Shown in pieces: positions 8,195-16,437 of a stretch of 64,000 bases of DNA. The stretch is from positions 124,001 through 188,000 of the forward strand of contig JBEVVR010000031.1 of assembly GCA_040507035.1 (NCBI GenBank), written 5' to 3'. A program made the translations under genes and the position numbers. The first letter of the stretch is position 1; the number at the start of each line of letters is the position of its first letter. The notes beneath the pieces were generated by a model. The model saw only the letters and a program-made list of their open reading frames with translations. It was not told where the DNA came from and did not search any database. The stretch is from Thiodiazotropha sp040507035. GTDB lineage: Bacteria > Pseudomonadota > Gammaproteobacteria > Chromatiales > Chromatiaceae.

Positions 8195-11074
8195 TTATAG
8201 GGAGATAACCAGGCGAACCGCATCCAGGCGTATCCTGGCGGCCTGTAGGTGTTTATGTAGTTCAAGCCCCTGTTCCTGCATGACTAGAATCTCCTCCTGG
8301 CGAATGCCGGGATTGTGTTTTTTCAGTGCCGTCATGCGCTGTATCTCTTCCGTGTAGTGTTCCATCATGGTGTTTAGGGCGCTGTTTATAATCGGCGCCA
8401 TGTTGCCATGCGCCGCGACTTCCGCCTCCCTGTTGAGCACTCTTATCTGCTGTCGGTAGCTGTCGATCACCGGTAGGATCGCCTGTGTCTGTAAGGCCTG
8501 GGCGTTTTCCAGCAGTTCATCACAGCTGAGCGACTGATCCCATCTTTTGCCATCGGTGTCGAGCAGGACGCGGATCAGTGTCGGCGGCAGAAAACGGGCC
8601 ACATGCAGCTTGCGCGGGGCCAGGCATTCAACGATGAAGAGGGATTCGAGCAGCAGCTTTCCCGCCTTGAGCTTCGGGTGTTTGATGGCGATGGCCGAGC
8701 TATTGCCGGTCTGTTGCCCGATTACCTGCTCCATGGCTCCGCTGACCAGGGGATGTTCCCAAGTAAGCAGTTGGCGCTCCTCATGGGCCAGGGCATCTGA
8801 GCGGCTGTAGGTGACAGTCATGCCCTCGCTGGACAGACCGGGTAGTGGTCCGGCGATCACCTGCTCTCCCGGGTGTAGCACCAGGCCTGCCTCGCCCAGC
8901 TCTTCGCTGTCGATGTTGTAGCTGTCAAACAGTTGATCAAGATAGTGACGCAGCTCATGGGATAGGTCCTGTTGCCGAAGCTGGTCGACCAACCAGCTGG
9001 CGATAGGCTCTCGGCAGGCGCCCAACTCCAGCAGATGATCCCGGCCCTGCTGCAGGCGTCGCTGGGTCGCCGATCTCAGTTGGCGTGTCTCTTCGAGCAG
9101 CTGTTCGAGGCCGCTCGACGGGGTTGTGGACTCCAACACCTCCCACAGCATTGGGCTGAGCTGCTTGAACAGCTCATGGGCACCCGGCACCGGGCGGCTG
9201 AAGGCGTCGAGACCGTCTCTGTACCAATGCAGCAAAATAGCTTGCGGGCCCGGATCGAGATAGGGTACATGAATCCGTACCTGCTCTTTTTGACCGATCC
9301 GGTCGAGCCGACCAATGCGTTGCTCCAATAGATCCGGATCGATGGGCAGGTCGAAGAGGATCAGGTGGTGGGCGAATTGAAAATTTCGCCCCTCGCTGCC
9401 GATCTCGGAACAGATCAGCAGCCTCGCACCCTCGGGATCGGCGAACCAGGCGGCAGAACGATCCCGCTCGATAATGCTCATGCGCTCGTGAAACAGGGCG
9501 GCGCCAATGCCACTCTGCACCCTGATCGCCTCCTGCAGTTCGATGGCGGTCTGTGCATGGGCGCAGATCAGCAGGTATTTCCTGCCTGGTTGCTCTTGCA
9601 AACGATCGATTACCCATCCAACCCTGGGATCCTCGAGCCACCAGGCGGGAAGGCCTCTACTGGCATAGTGTCGTTCCGGGGCCAGGTAGAGTTGGGGCGA
9701 GAGATCGGTTGGGCTCTGCAAACTCGGTTCATAGCTTGCGGGCAGTGCCAGTGGGTAGCTATGAAGCTCCCGTTTGGGGAATCCACTGACCCCGCTACGG
9801 GTGTTGCGAAACAGTACCCGTCCAGTGCCGTGGCGATCCAGGAGCCTGGTGATCAGGGTTTCCCTGGCCTCGACTCTCCTCAATTCATCGCTACTGGTCT
9901 CATCGAGGAGGATTCGCAGCGGTTGCTGCTCACTCTCATCGAGGATCTCCCGGAGTCTTTTTGCGGCAGCTTCGGTCAGCCTTTCATGCTGCAGTAGTTG
10001 CTCTACGGCATCCGCCACTGGCTGGTAGTGGTGTTCCTCCTCGATAAAGGCCTGTAGGTCGTAGTAGCGGTCGGGATCGAGCAGCCGCAAGCGGGCAAAG
10101 TGCCCCGCTTGACCCAGCTGTTCCGGGGTGGCCGTCAACAGCAGTACCCCGGGTGTCTTCAGTGCCAGGGCCTCCACCAGCAGATACTCCGCACTGGGAT
10201 CCTCGGCGGACCAGGTCAGGTGGTGTGCCTCATCCACGATCAGCATGTCCCAGCCACCCTCCAGCGCCTGGCTGAGACGCTGTGCATTGTGGTGGAAGAG
10301 GTCGAGGCTGCAGAGCACCAACTGTTCCGCATGGAAGGGATTGTCTCCCTGCCCCGAGTCTTGAATCGCCTGGCAGGTCTCCTCATCGAAGATGCGGAAG
10401 CGGAGATTGAAACGCCGCAACAGCTCGACCAGCCACTGATGCACCAGGGGATCGGGTACCAGGATCAGGGCCCGGCTGCAGCGCCCGGTCATCAGTTGGT
10501 GATGCAGGATCAGGCAGGCCTCGATGGTCTTACCGAGCCCCACCTCGTCGGCCAGGAGCACCCGGGGGCTGGGCCGGTTGGCCACCTCGTGAGCGATATA
10601 GAGCTGATGCGGGATGAGATCGATTCTGGGTCCACCGAGTCCGAGAATGGGAGATTGCAGCTGGCGCCCAAGCTGGTTGAGGGTCTGGTAACGTAGATTG
10701 AACCAATGGGGTGGGTCGATCTGTCCGGCGGCGAGACGCTGCTGGGGTTGATCGATGCGCAGGGAGTCGCTGAGATCGGCTTCGGGCAGGCTGGCCTGAT
10801 TCCCCTGCTTGTCATCTCCGAGATAGATCAGGCGACCATCCTCCTCGATTACCCGGGTCACCTCCAGAGAGCTGCCGCCCCGGCTTTCGATTCTGTCACC
10901 GACGCTGAAGGCTACCCGGGTCAGGGGTGCGCCCTGCTGGGCATAGACGCGATTCTCTCCTGCCGCGGGGAATTGGATGGTGACAGTGCGTCCCTGGGCC
11001 TCGACAATGCAACCCAGACCCAGTTCCGATTCGCTGTCGCTGATCCAACGTTGTCCAGGAATAAAGCGTGGCAT
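8195..11074 (-). CDS. rapA: RNA polymerase-associated SWI2/SNF2 ATPase RapA
   Basis: RapA binds RNA polymerase core and uses ATP to recycle it. The 959 residues match the family length (E. coli 968). The N-terminus MPRFIPGQRWISDSE is characteristic, followed by tandem Tudor-like domains. The helicase core has LLADEVGLGKTIEA (Walker A), VDEAHHL (DEAH box) and, in the second lobe, QRIGRLDRIGQ (motif VI). The 3' end is close to the convergent GGDEF-EAL gene, and it appears to be a single-gene unit. Confidence 0.97.
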   Translation of the reverse strand: MPRFIPGQRWISDSESELGLGCIVEAQGRTVTIQFPAAGENRVYAQQGAPLTRVAFSVGDRIESRGGSSLEVTRVIEEDGRLIYLGDDKQGNQASLPEADLSDSLRIDQPQQRLAAGQIDPPHWFNLRYQTLNQLGRQLQSPILGLGGPRIDLIPHQLYIAHEVANRPSPRVLLADEVGLGKTIEACLILHHQLMTGRCSRALILVPDPLVHQWLVELLRRFNLRFRIFDEETCQAIQDSGQGDNPFHAEQLVLCSLDLFHHNAQRLSQALEGGWDMLIVDEAHHLTWSAEDPSAEYLLVEALALKTPGVLLLTATPEQLGQAGHFARLRLLDPDRYYDLQAFIEEEHHYQPVADAVEQLLQHERLTEAAAKRLREILDESEQQPLRILLDETSSDELRRVEARETLITRLLDRHGTGRVLFRNTRSGVSGFPKRELHSYPLALPASYEPSLQSPTDLSPQLYLAPERHYASRGLPAWWLEDPRVGWVIDRLQEQPGRKYLLICAHAQTAIELQEAIRVQSGIGAALFHERMSIIERDRSAAWFADPEGARLLICSEIGSEGRNFQFAHHLILFDLPIDPDLLEQRIGRLDRIGQKEQVRIHVPYLDPGPQAILLHWYRDGLDAFSRPVPGAHELFKQLSPMLWEVLESTTPSSGLEQLLEETRQLRSATQRRLQQGRDHLLELGACREPIASWLVDQLRQQDLSHELRHYLDQLFDSYNIDSEELGEAGLVLHPGEQVIAGPLPGLSSEGMTVTYSRSDALAHEERQLLTWEHPLVSGAMEQVIGQQTGNSSAIAIKHPKLKAGKLLLESLFIVECLAPRKLHVARFLPPTLIRVLLDTDGKRWDQSLSCDELLENAQALQTQAILPVIDSYRQQIRVLNREAEVAAHGNMAPIINSALNTMMEHYTEEIQRMTALKKHNPGIRQEEILVMQEQGLELHKHLQAARIRLDAVRLVISL

Positions 11075-11413
11075 TGACCCGAGGTCCCCGAGAAAAGAGG
11101 CTGATGATAATCAGTTCGCCAGCGTCAATCCAGTTTGCCTTTGCTGGAAACAGAAAACTCAAGCAGTGCTATATGGTGGGGCAGGGCCCCACCTACACTC
11201 TATCCAGCTGGGTAGAGTGGGGCCCTGCCCCACCATTTCCTCGTTCCCATGCTCCTGCGTGGGAATGCATACGGCGGGTTAATTGAGGTGAGTTATGAGT
11301 TCCCACACAGCAGCATGGGAACTAGTCATTACCAAATATGGTGAATGTTGAGCTGCACTTTTCCAGGAAATAACACTTGAGTCTGGATCACAGCTGGGAA
11401 TAATAGGCCGACG
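11075..11413. other. Intergenic block of palindromic repeats
   Basis: It contains an inverted repeat at 11174-11235 (19-base arms based on GTGGGGCCCTGCCCCAC, each itself palindromic, with an inner CTCTA/TAGAG stem). Two oppositely facing hairpins of the TTCCCA...TGGGAA type follow at 11244-11265 and 11299-11322. These are widespread gammaproteobacterial extragenic repeats. No gene was seen. Confidence 0.7.
11174..11235. repeat. Long inverted repeat with GC-rich palindromic arms
   Basis: Arms 11174-11192 and 11217-11235 are perfect reverse complements over 19 bases. The same half-unit, GGTGGGGCCCTGCCCCACC, occurs alone at 55528-55546. Confidence 0.8.
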
Positions 11414-11962
11414 GTGAGCAGAGCGTGGTGGATCGTGGAAAATAAGTTTGAACAAATTCTTTGGAGCAGTCGACTTGTCGTCCTGGCTGCTGTGGTGGCG
11501 AGCATGGCTGCGGCGATCGCCATGTTCTATATGGCATCGGTGGACGCCTTCTACATGATCACCCACCTGGGAGATTATGCCTCGCCTTCACTCACCTCGG
11601 AGCAGCGAGTCGATTTGCGCTCTACCACCGTTACCCATGTGGTGGAGATCGTGGATGGTTACCTGCTGGCCACTGTGTTGCTGATCTTCTCCCTCGGTCT
11701 GTATGAGCTCTTCATTAGCAAAATCGACCATGCAGAGCACTCGGAGAGCGCGTCGAATGTCCTTATGATCACCAGTCTTGACGACCTCAAAAGCCGGCTG
11801 GCAAAGGTGGTGATGATGATACTCGTGGTGCGCTATTTTGAATTTGCCCTGGGTATGGATTTCACCACCCCCATGGATCTGCTGCAGTTCGCCGGCGGTA
11901 TTGCACTGCTTGGATTGGCCCTCTACCTGGCCCATTTGGCCGACAAGGATGGGGCTCATTAA
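11414..11962 (+). CDS. yqhA: YqhA (UPF0114) family membrane protein
   Basis: The 182-residue inner-membrane protein has about four hydrophobic segments (near residues 18-40, 72-95, 125-145 and 150-175). It matches the UPF0114/YqhA layout, with an N-terminal WWIVENKFEQILWSSR and a middle SLDDLKSRLAKVV. The function is not established, although the fold suggests a small transporter or channel. The GTG start at 11414 gives the family-typical N-terminus (MSRAWWIVENKFE). It stands alone downstream of palindromic repeats. Confidence 0.85.
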   Translation: MSRAWWIVENKFEQILWSSRLVVLAAVVASMAAAIAMFYMASVDAFYMITHLGDYASPSLTSEQRVDLRSTTVTHVVEIVDGYLLATVLLIFSLGLYELFISKIDHAEHSESASNVLMITSLDDLKSRLAKVVMMILVVRYFEFALGMDFTTPMDLLQFAGGIALLGLALYLAHLADKDGAH

Positions 11963-12208
11963 GCTGCCGTTCAGGGTGTTCCTGTAGACTTGTCCACTAT
12001 CGGGTATCGCTGTTCTCGGCGTTTCAATAGCCGCTGTCAAGGGCATAAGGTACGTTGTGATTTAATGTAAACTAACCCGATTGATAATTGTCTTTGATAG
12101 CCATTAGTGGTCTATTTACTTTATAATCCGCCGAGTTTTAGGGAAGGGAGTTTCTAGTCCCTGCAGGTGTATAAGTGTTAACCGTTTGAAATTAGAGGAA
12201 TATTCCTG

Positions 12209-12532
12209 ATGAGTAAAATGAAAATGATGCTGCTGGCTGCCAGCACGACAGTTATGTCTCTGGGTGCAGTAGCGACTGCTAGCGCTGATCCTGTGGCTCT
12301 TGCCACTCAACGTGGCTGCATGGCATGTCACCAGATCGAGACCAAAGTTGTGGGCCCCGCTTACAAAGAGGTTGCTGCCAAATACAAGGGCCAGGAAGAC
12401 GCCGTAGAGATGCTTTCAGCTAAAGTAAAAGCAGGCGGTTCCGGTGTCTGGGGTCCCGTACCCATGCCACCGAATGCTCATGTCAGCGATGAGGACATCA
12501 AAGCCATCGTTGAGTGGGTGATGACCCTCTGA
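12209..12532 (+). CDS. Periplasmic monoheme cytochrome c (c551/c5-like)
   Basis: The 107-residue precursor has a signal peptide cleaved after about residue 26 (TASA-DP) and one heme site, CMACH, at residues 37-41. The axial methionine is probably in the VPMPPN segment near residue 90. It is a small electron carrier for periplasmic respiration. AGAGGA precedes the ATG. A strong Rho-independent terminator follows, so it is a single-gene unit. The class I fold is clear, but the exact partner oxidase or reductase cannot be told from the sequence. Confidence 0.93.
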   Translation: MSKMKMMLLAASTTVMSLGAVATASADPVALATQRGCMACHQIETKVVGPAYKEVAAKYKGQEDAVEMLSAKVKAGGSGVWGPVPMPPNAHVSDEDIKAIVEWVMTL

Positions 12533-12576
12533 AGCGATCCTCTCCGGATAGAGAGAAGATCCGGATAGAGAGAAAA

Positions 12577-12609
12577 AGCGTCTGAAATCGTTCAGGCGCT
12601 TTTTTTTTT
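12577..12609 (+). terminator. Rho-independent terminator of the cytochrome gene
   Basis: A ten-base stem (AGCGTCTGAA/TTCAGGCGCT, one G-U pair) with an ATCG loop is followed by ten T residues. Confidence 0.9.
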
Positions 12610-12848
12610 GCCCTAAGATCGGGCAGTCACGGTGATCAGCCGGACAACATGAGACGATATATGTCAAATGACCTAATTTGTGTCAAACGACTCAATTATA
12701 TAAGAAATTTATAGAAAGCCACCCACTCGGGTTTGCCTTGAACAGGGCTTTAATGTCATCCTCATGCGCCGCTGATCCAACCTGATGAAGGTTGATTTTT
12801 ACACAGACAGACTGAGAGGTCTCGATTAGCCTCAGGAGTTTTACAAGT

Positions 12849-13334
12849 ATGACCAATTCCACTTCTTTTTCCCTTCTTGGCTTGCTTCTTATGGCCATTT
12901 GCCAGGCAGCTGTTGCCGGATCTGTCGCCGATGGCATCATGGTGGATGATCCCTATGTCAGGGCTGTCCCCCCAGGCCAACCCAATTCGGCCTCATTCAT
13001 GGTGTTGCACAACAAGGGTGACGAGGGGAGCGCACTTACCGCAGCCAGCAGTCCTGCCGCCGAGGTGGTCGAGCTGCATACGCATACCATGGAAGATGGC
13101 ATGATGCGCATGCGCAAGGTGGAGAAGATAGACCTGCCAGCGGGTGAGGCGGTGAGTCTGCAACCGGGTGGGCTGCACGTCATGCTGATCGGCCTGAAAC
13201 AGCAGCTGGCTCCCGATCAGAATGTGCCTATTACGCTGATGTTCGAAGACGGCTCCAGCGTGCAAGTTGACGCCCCGGTGCGTAAACTGCAGATGAAAAT
13301 GAAACAGGGTGACCACAAGGGTCATATGCATTGA
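12849..13334 (+). CDS. PCuAC-family periplasmic copper chaperone
   Basis: The 161-residue protein has a signal peptide (about 1-23) and the DUF461/PCuAC cupredoxin-like domain. The Cu(I)-binding pattern is visible: HTHTM with following Met residues (MEDGMMRM) and GGLHVML about 25-30 residues later. The C-terminus is rich in Met and His (LQMKMKQGDHKGHMH), another likely copper site. Such proteins deliver copper to the CuA centre of cytochrome oxidase. No SCO or oxidase gene is adjacent. The following gene starts four bases after its stop, suggesting translational coupling. Confidence 0.92.
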   Translation: MTNSTSFSLLGLLLMAICQAAVAGSVADGIMVDDPYVRAVPPGQPNSASFMVLHNKGDEGSALTAASSPAAEVVELHTHTMEDGMMRMRKVEKIDLPAGEAVSLQPGGLHVMLIGLKQQLAPDQNVPITLMFEDGSSVQVDAPVRKLQMKMKQGDHKGHMH

Positions 13335-13337
13335 TAG

Positions 13338-14369
13338 TTGATAGCATCTCCATTTGACTCCCCGGAGCAGCTGAAACAGGCATTTACTTCGGGACTGCAA
13401 CGGCTGATTGGCAATCCGGGTTTGGGCAGCTATATCCTGGTGCATGCCAATGCCTGCTTCGATAGTGAAGTCTATCAGGTACTCAAGGACGACCTGGTGC
13501 AGCGCTTTGACCAGCTCGCCGCCAGCTGCCGGACTACCCTCAGTGAAGGGCGTGAGCCCGCAGGCGCGGAGGATGATCAACTGGTCTTTCTGAAGCTGAT
13601 GGCGGTTGGATTCGAAGGCGTCCATGCCACCGAGTTTCGGCAAACGGGGGAGTGGGAGCTGCAGTTCAATCACGTCAGGGCCTTTCGGCCCTCGCGCATA
13701 AGTAGCGAGCCGGCAGCGGGCATCAGCCGTGATTTCGACCCGAACGCTTTCAACTTCAATAAACCCTATCTGCGCAAAGAGGTCTTTTGGGCTGGGGAGT
13801 TGCTGGGAAACGAGGTGGAACTGCTCTACAACAAGTTCCCCTTTGCGCCGATGCATGGGCTGCTGGTTCCCCATCGCCGTGCTCGGCTGCCCCAGCTCTT
13901 GAACGCCAGCTATCACGACTATGTCTGGAACTTGGTTGAGGCGTTGGGGGAGAGCTTGCCGGGATTGGGTATTGCCTACAACAGCTATGGCGCCCACGCA
14001 TCGGTCAATCACCTCCACTTTCAATGCTATATTCGCACCAATCCGCTGCCGATAGAGGATGATGATTGGGGCCACAACGGCGGAGAGAGGGGGTATCCAC
14101 TACCCTGTGATGTGTTCACCTCAGGGAGCGAGGCCTGGGGCCATATCGCCGACCTGCATGCCCGTGATATCAGCTACAATCTGCTCTACCGCCCCGGCAG
14201 GCTCTACTGTCTCTCCAGGAAGCGCCAAGGCAGCTATCAGCAGGCCCCCTGGACTCACGGATTTGCCTGGTATGAGCTCGCTGGGGGTATTACCACATTC
14301 AGCCGGTCCGATTTCGACACCTTGGATGCTCAGGCCATCGAACAGGAGATGGCAAAGCTCAGGGTGTGA
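13338..14369 (+). CDS. HIT-superfamily protein resembling GDP-hexose phosphorylases
   Basis: The 343-residue protein carries FPFAPMHGLLVPHR (about 167-180) and AYNSYGAHASVNHLHFQ (about 213-229). The second is close to the histidine-triad region of plant VTC2 and animal GDP-glucose phosphorylase (N-S-x-G-A-x-x-x-x-N-H-L-H-F-Q). H225 would be the nucleophile-side histidine, with H227 next in the triad. Family members cleave NDP-sugars or dinucleotides. The natural substrate here is unknown. The only in-frame start near the 5' end is TTG at 13338, four bases after the PCuAC stop. A copper link is suggested only by that coupling. Confidence 0.75.
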   Translation: MIASPFDSPEQLKQAFTSGLQRLIGNPGLGSYILVHANACFDSEVYQVLKDDLVQRFDQLAASCRTTLSEGREPAGAEDDQLVFLKLMAVGFEGVHATEFRQTGEWELQFNHVRAFRPSRISSEPAAGISRDFDPNAFNFNKPYLRKEVFWAGELLGNEVELLYNKFPFAPMHGLLVPHRRARLPQLLNASYHDYVWNLVEALGESLPGLGIAYNSYGAHASVNHLHFQCYIRTNPLPIEDDDWGHNGGERGYPLPCDVFTSGSEAWGHIADLHARDISYNLLYRPGRLYCLSRKRQGSYQQAPWTHGFAWYELAGGITTFSRSDFDTLDAQAIEQEMAKLRV

Positions 14370-14397
14370 TCTTGCCTCGAAGCCTGTGTGAGAGCCT

Positions 14398-14625
14398 CTA
14401 GAGCCATTTCAGCAGGTAGTAGAGGCGAAAGCCTTCCGAGGAGCGGGAGGGCCCCATGACCTCCGCTGCATGGCAGTCTTTGCGTGCTGCAGCGATGCTC
14501 AGGGCCTGCTCCGCGCTGGCAACCGGTTCCACACAGTTTTCCGGGAAGCGCTTGCGACGGCGGCTGGGGGTGTAGATCACCGCATAGCAGTTGTCGACAA
14601 GGGATAGATCGGGATCTTTTTGCAC
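14398..14625 (-). CDS. Small conserved-looking protein, function unknown
   Basis: The 75-residue product has no signal peptide or membrane segment. It contains a basic patch (PSRRRKRFPENC) and ends in a hydrophobic-aromatic tail (FRLYYLLKWL). Composition and codon use look like coding sequence, and it is convergent to the upstream phosphorylase-like gene. I do not recognise the family. It could be an adaptor or regulator, but nothing proves this. Confidence 0.5.
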   Translation of the reverse strand: MQKDPDLSLVDNCYAVIYTPSRRRKRFPENCVEPVASAEQALSIAAARKDCHAAEVMGPSRSSEGFRLYYLLKWL

Positions 14626-14659
14626 GGATTGAACCAGCTGTTTCAGGAAGTGTCTGATT

Positions 14660-14689
14660 TTGACCTTTATTAGAAAATTCTGCTATAGT
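14660..14689 (+). promoter_or_regulatory. Sigma-70-type promoter of the cytochrome c4 gene
   Basis: TTGACC (14660-14665) and TATAGT (14684-14689) are 18 bases apart. A leader of roughly 100 bases would precede the cytochrome c4 start. Confidence 0.6.
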
Positions 14690-14795
14690 TTCGCAGCTTT
14701 TTTTGGGGGCTTTCAGGAGTGCCGGCCAGCCGCATGGCGGGGATCATTAAGCCCGGAATTTAACCTATCAAGCAGATTTCTGACCAGGATTGATC

Positions 14796-15407
14796 ATGAT
14801 TAAATGGCTCGTAACCGTCACTATCGCCCTTAGCTTTGGACTCAGCCTGGCCCAGGCCGCCGGTAACCCAGAGGCAGGGAAGACACAGTCTGCAGTCTGC
14901 GCAGGTTGCCATGGCGCTGACGGCAACAGCCCGATCAATCCCATGTGGCCCAAGATCGCTGGACAGCATCCACGCTATATCGAGAAGCAGATCAAGGATT
15001 TCAAGGCCGGTAATCGCACCGATCCGACCATGACACCCATGGCGATGCCGCTCAATGATCAGCAAATCGCTGATTTAGCAGCCTATTACTCCAGCCAGCA
15101 GCGGCAGGTTGGCGAAGCCGCTGCCGACATGGTCGCTGCCGGCGAGGCACTCTATCGGGGTGGCAATCCCGAGACCGGGGTAGTCGCCTGCATGGCCTGT
15201 CACGGTCCTGCCGGATCGGGGAATCCACAAGCCAACTTTCCCGCCGTCGCCGGCCAGCATGCGGCCTATACAGAGAAGGCACTGAAGGATTTCCGCGATG
15301 GTAAACGCACCAACGATAACGCCAAAATGATGCAGGGTGTTGTCGCTCGAATGACCGACGATGAGATGGCGGCAGTGGCCCAGTACATACAGGGTCTGAG
15401 CAGATAA
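14796..15407 (+). CDS. Diheme cytochrome c4
   Basis: The 203-residue precursor has a signal peptide (cleavage near residue 22, AQAA-GN) and two homologous cytochrome c domains with CAGCH (35-39) and CMACH (132-136). Each is followed by a family-typical segment: KIAGQHPRYIEKQIKDFK in the first and AVAGQHAAYTEKALKDFR in the second. Cytochrome c4 shuttles electrons to terminal oxidases, especially cbb3. The ATG at 14796 is preferred over a TTG two codons earlier because AGGA sits six bases before it. A terminator follows directly. Confidence 0.95.
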   Translation: MIKWLVTVTIALSFGLSLAQAAGNPEAGKTQSAVCAGCHGADGNSPINPMWPKIAGQHPRYIEKQIKDFKAGNRTDPTMTPMAMPLNDQQIADLAAYYSSQQRQVGEAAADMVAAGEALYRGGNPETGVVACMACHGPAGSGNPQANFPAVAGQHAAYTEKALKDFRDGKRTNDNAKMMQGVVARMTDDEMAAVAQYIQGLSR

Positions 15408-15433
15408 TTGGTGATTTTGCCAACCATGGGGAT

Positions 15434-15462
15434 AAAAAAAGGCGGCTGATGCCGCCTTTTTG
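15434..15462 (+). terminator. Rho-independent terminator after cytochrome c4
   Basis: GGCGGC-TGAT-GCCGCC stem-loop followed by five T residues and preceded by an A-run. Confidence 0.9.
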
Positions 15463-15573
15463 TATTTGCGTGCTATTGTAGTAAAAACTTGGAATTTCGT
15501 GCTCAAGTTTTTCGACGCTGATGCCGTAAAATCTATAGCAATCGGGGAATAATTAAAAACACTTAGCCAGAAT

Positions 15574-16377
15574 ATGATTGATCAAATCGTTCAGCATCAG
15601 GCCACACTAGATGGCGCATACCGCCTTCGCCTGCTCAGTTACAACATTCAGGCAGGGGCTGATACGCGACGCTATCGTGAATATGTAACCCGCGGCTGGA
15701 AGCAGATGCTGCCGCACAAGCAGCAGCTGGATAATTTGAATCGCATCGCTCACCTGCTGAAGGATTTCGATGTGGTGGGACTGCAGGAGGTCGATTCCGG
15801 GAGCCTGCGCAGCGGCTTCATCGACCAGACCGCCTATCTGGCGGAGCATGCCGGCTTTCCCTATTGGTACAGGCAGGTCAATCGCAGGCTGGGTAAACTG
15901 GCACAGCACAGCAACGGGGTGTTGAGCCGGGTCGAGCCGAGTCTGATCAGTGAACATCGTCTGCCTGGTCTACCGGGCCGCGGTGCCGTGTTGATGGAGT
16001 TCAAGACCAACGAAAAGCCCCTGGGTATCTGCATGATGCATCTGGCACTGGGGCGTAGGGCGCGTCTGCGTCAGCTCTCCTATGTGAGCGACCTGGTATC
16101 CCACTACTCGCACCTGGTGTTGATGGGAGACTTTAACTGTGGTTGCAGCTCGCAGGAGTTTCGTTATCTGATCGAAAGAACGAATCTACAGGGGAGCCTC
16201 TGCGATATGATGACATTCCCCAGTTGGCGCCCGATTCGCAAGTTGGACCATATCCTGGCATCTCCCAGCCTGAAGGTTTCAAAACACGAAGTGCTCAATT
16301 ATGCCCATTCGGACCATCTGCCGGTCAGCCTGGAGATAGAGTTACCAAAAGACGTTGTGCTGCCTATGGTGGCTTGA
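15574..16377 (+). CDS. Endonuclease/exonuclease/phosphatase-fold protein
   Basis: The 267-residue protein has the EEP signature blocks: LLSYNIQAG (metal-binding Asn), VVGLQEVDSG (Glu), LVLMGDFNC (Asp/Asn) and YAHSDHLPV (terminal Asp-His pair). All catalytic residues are present, so a metal-dependent phosphodiesterase or nuclease activity is likely. The family also includes lipid and sugar phosphatases, and the substrate cannot be told. No signal peptide was seen. It lies upstream of a diguanylate cyclase on the same strand with a 60-base gap, possibly co-transcribed. Confidence 0.88.
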   Translation: MIDQIVQHQATLDGAYRLRLLSYNIQAGADTRRYREYVTRGWKQMLPHKQQLDNLNRIAHLLKDFDVVGLQEVDSGSLRSGFIDQTAYLAEHAGFPYWYRQVNRRLGKLAQHSNGVLSRVEPSLISEHRLPGLPGRGAVLMEFKTNEKPLGICMMHLALGRRARLRQLSYVSDLVSHYSHLVLMGDFNCGCSSQEFRYLIERTNLQGSLCDMMTFPSWRPIRKLDHILASPSLKVSKHEVLNYAHSDHLPVSLEIELPKDVVLPMVA

Positions 16378-16437
16378 TCGAGCTTCCGCCGGGTTACCTT
16401 TGATGACAGCACAACTGCGAGTCGTTAGCGAATCGCG

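Noticed and set aside
11174..11325. CRISPR-like array
   Set aside because: The repeats are inverted palindromes without regular spacers or nearby cas genes.
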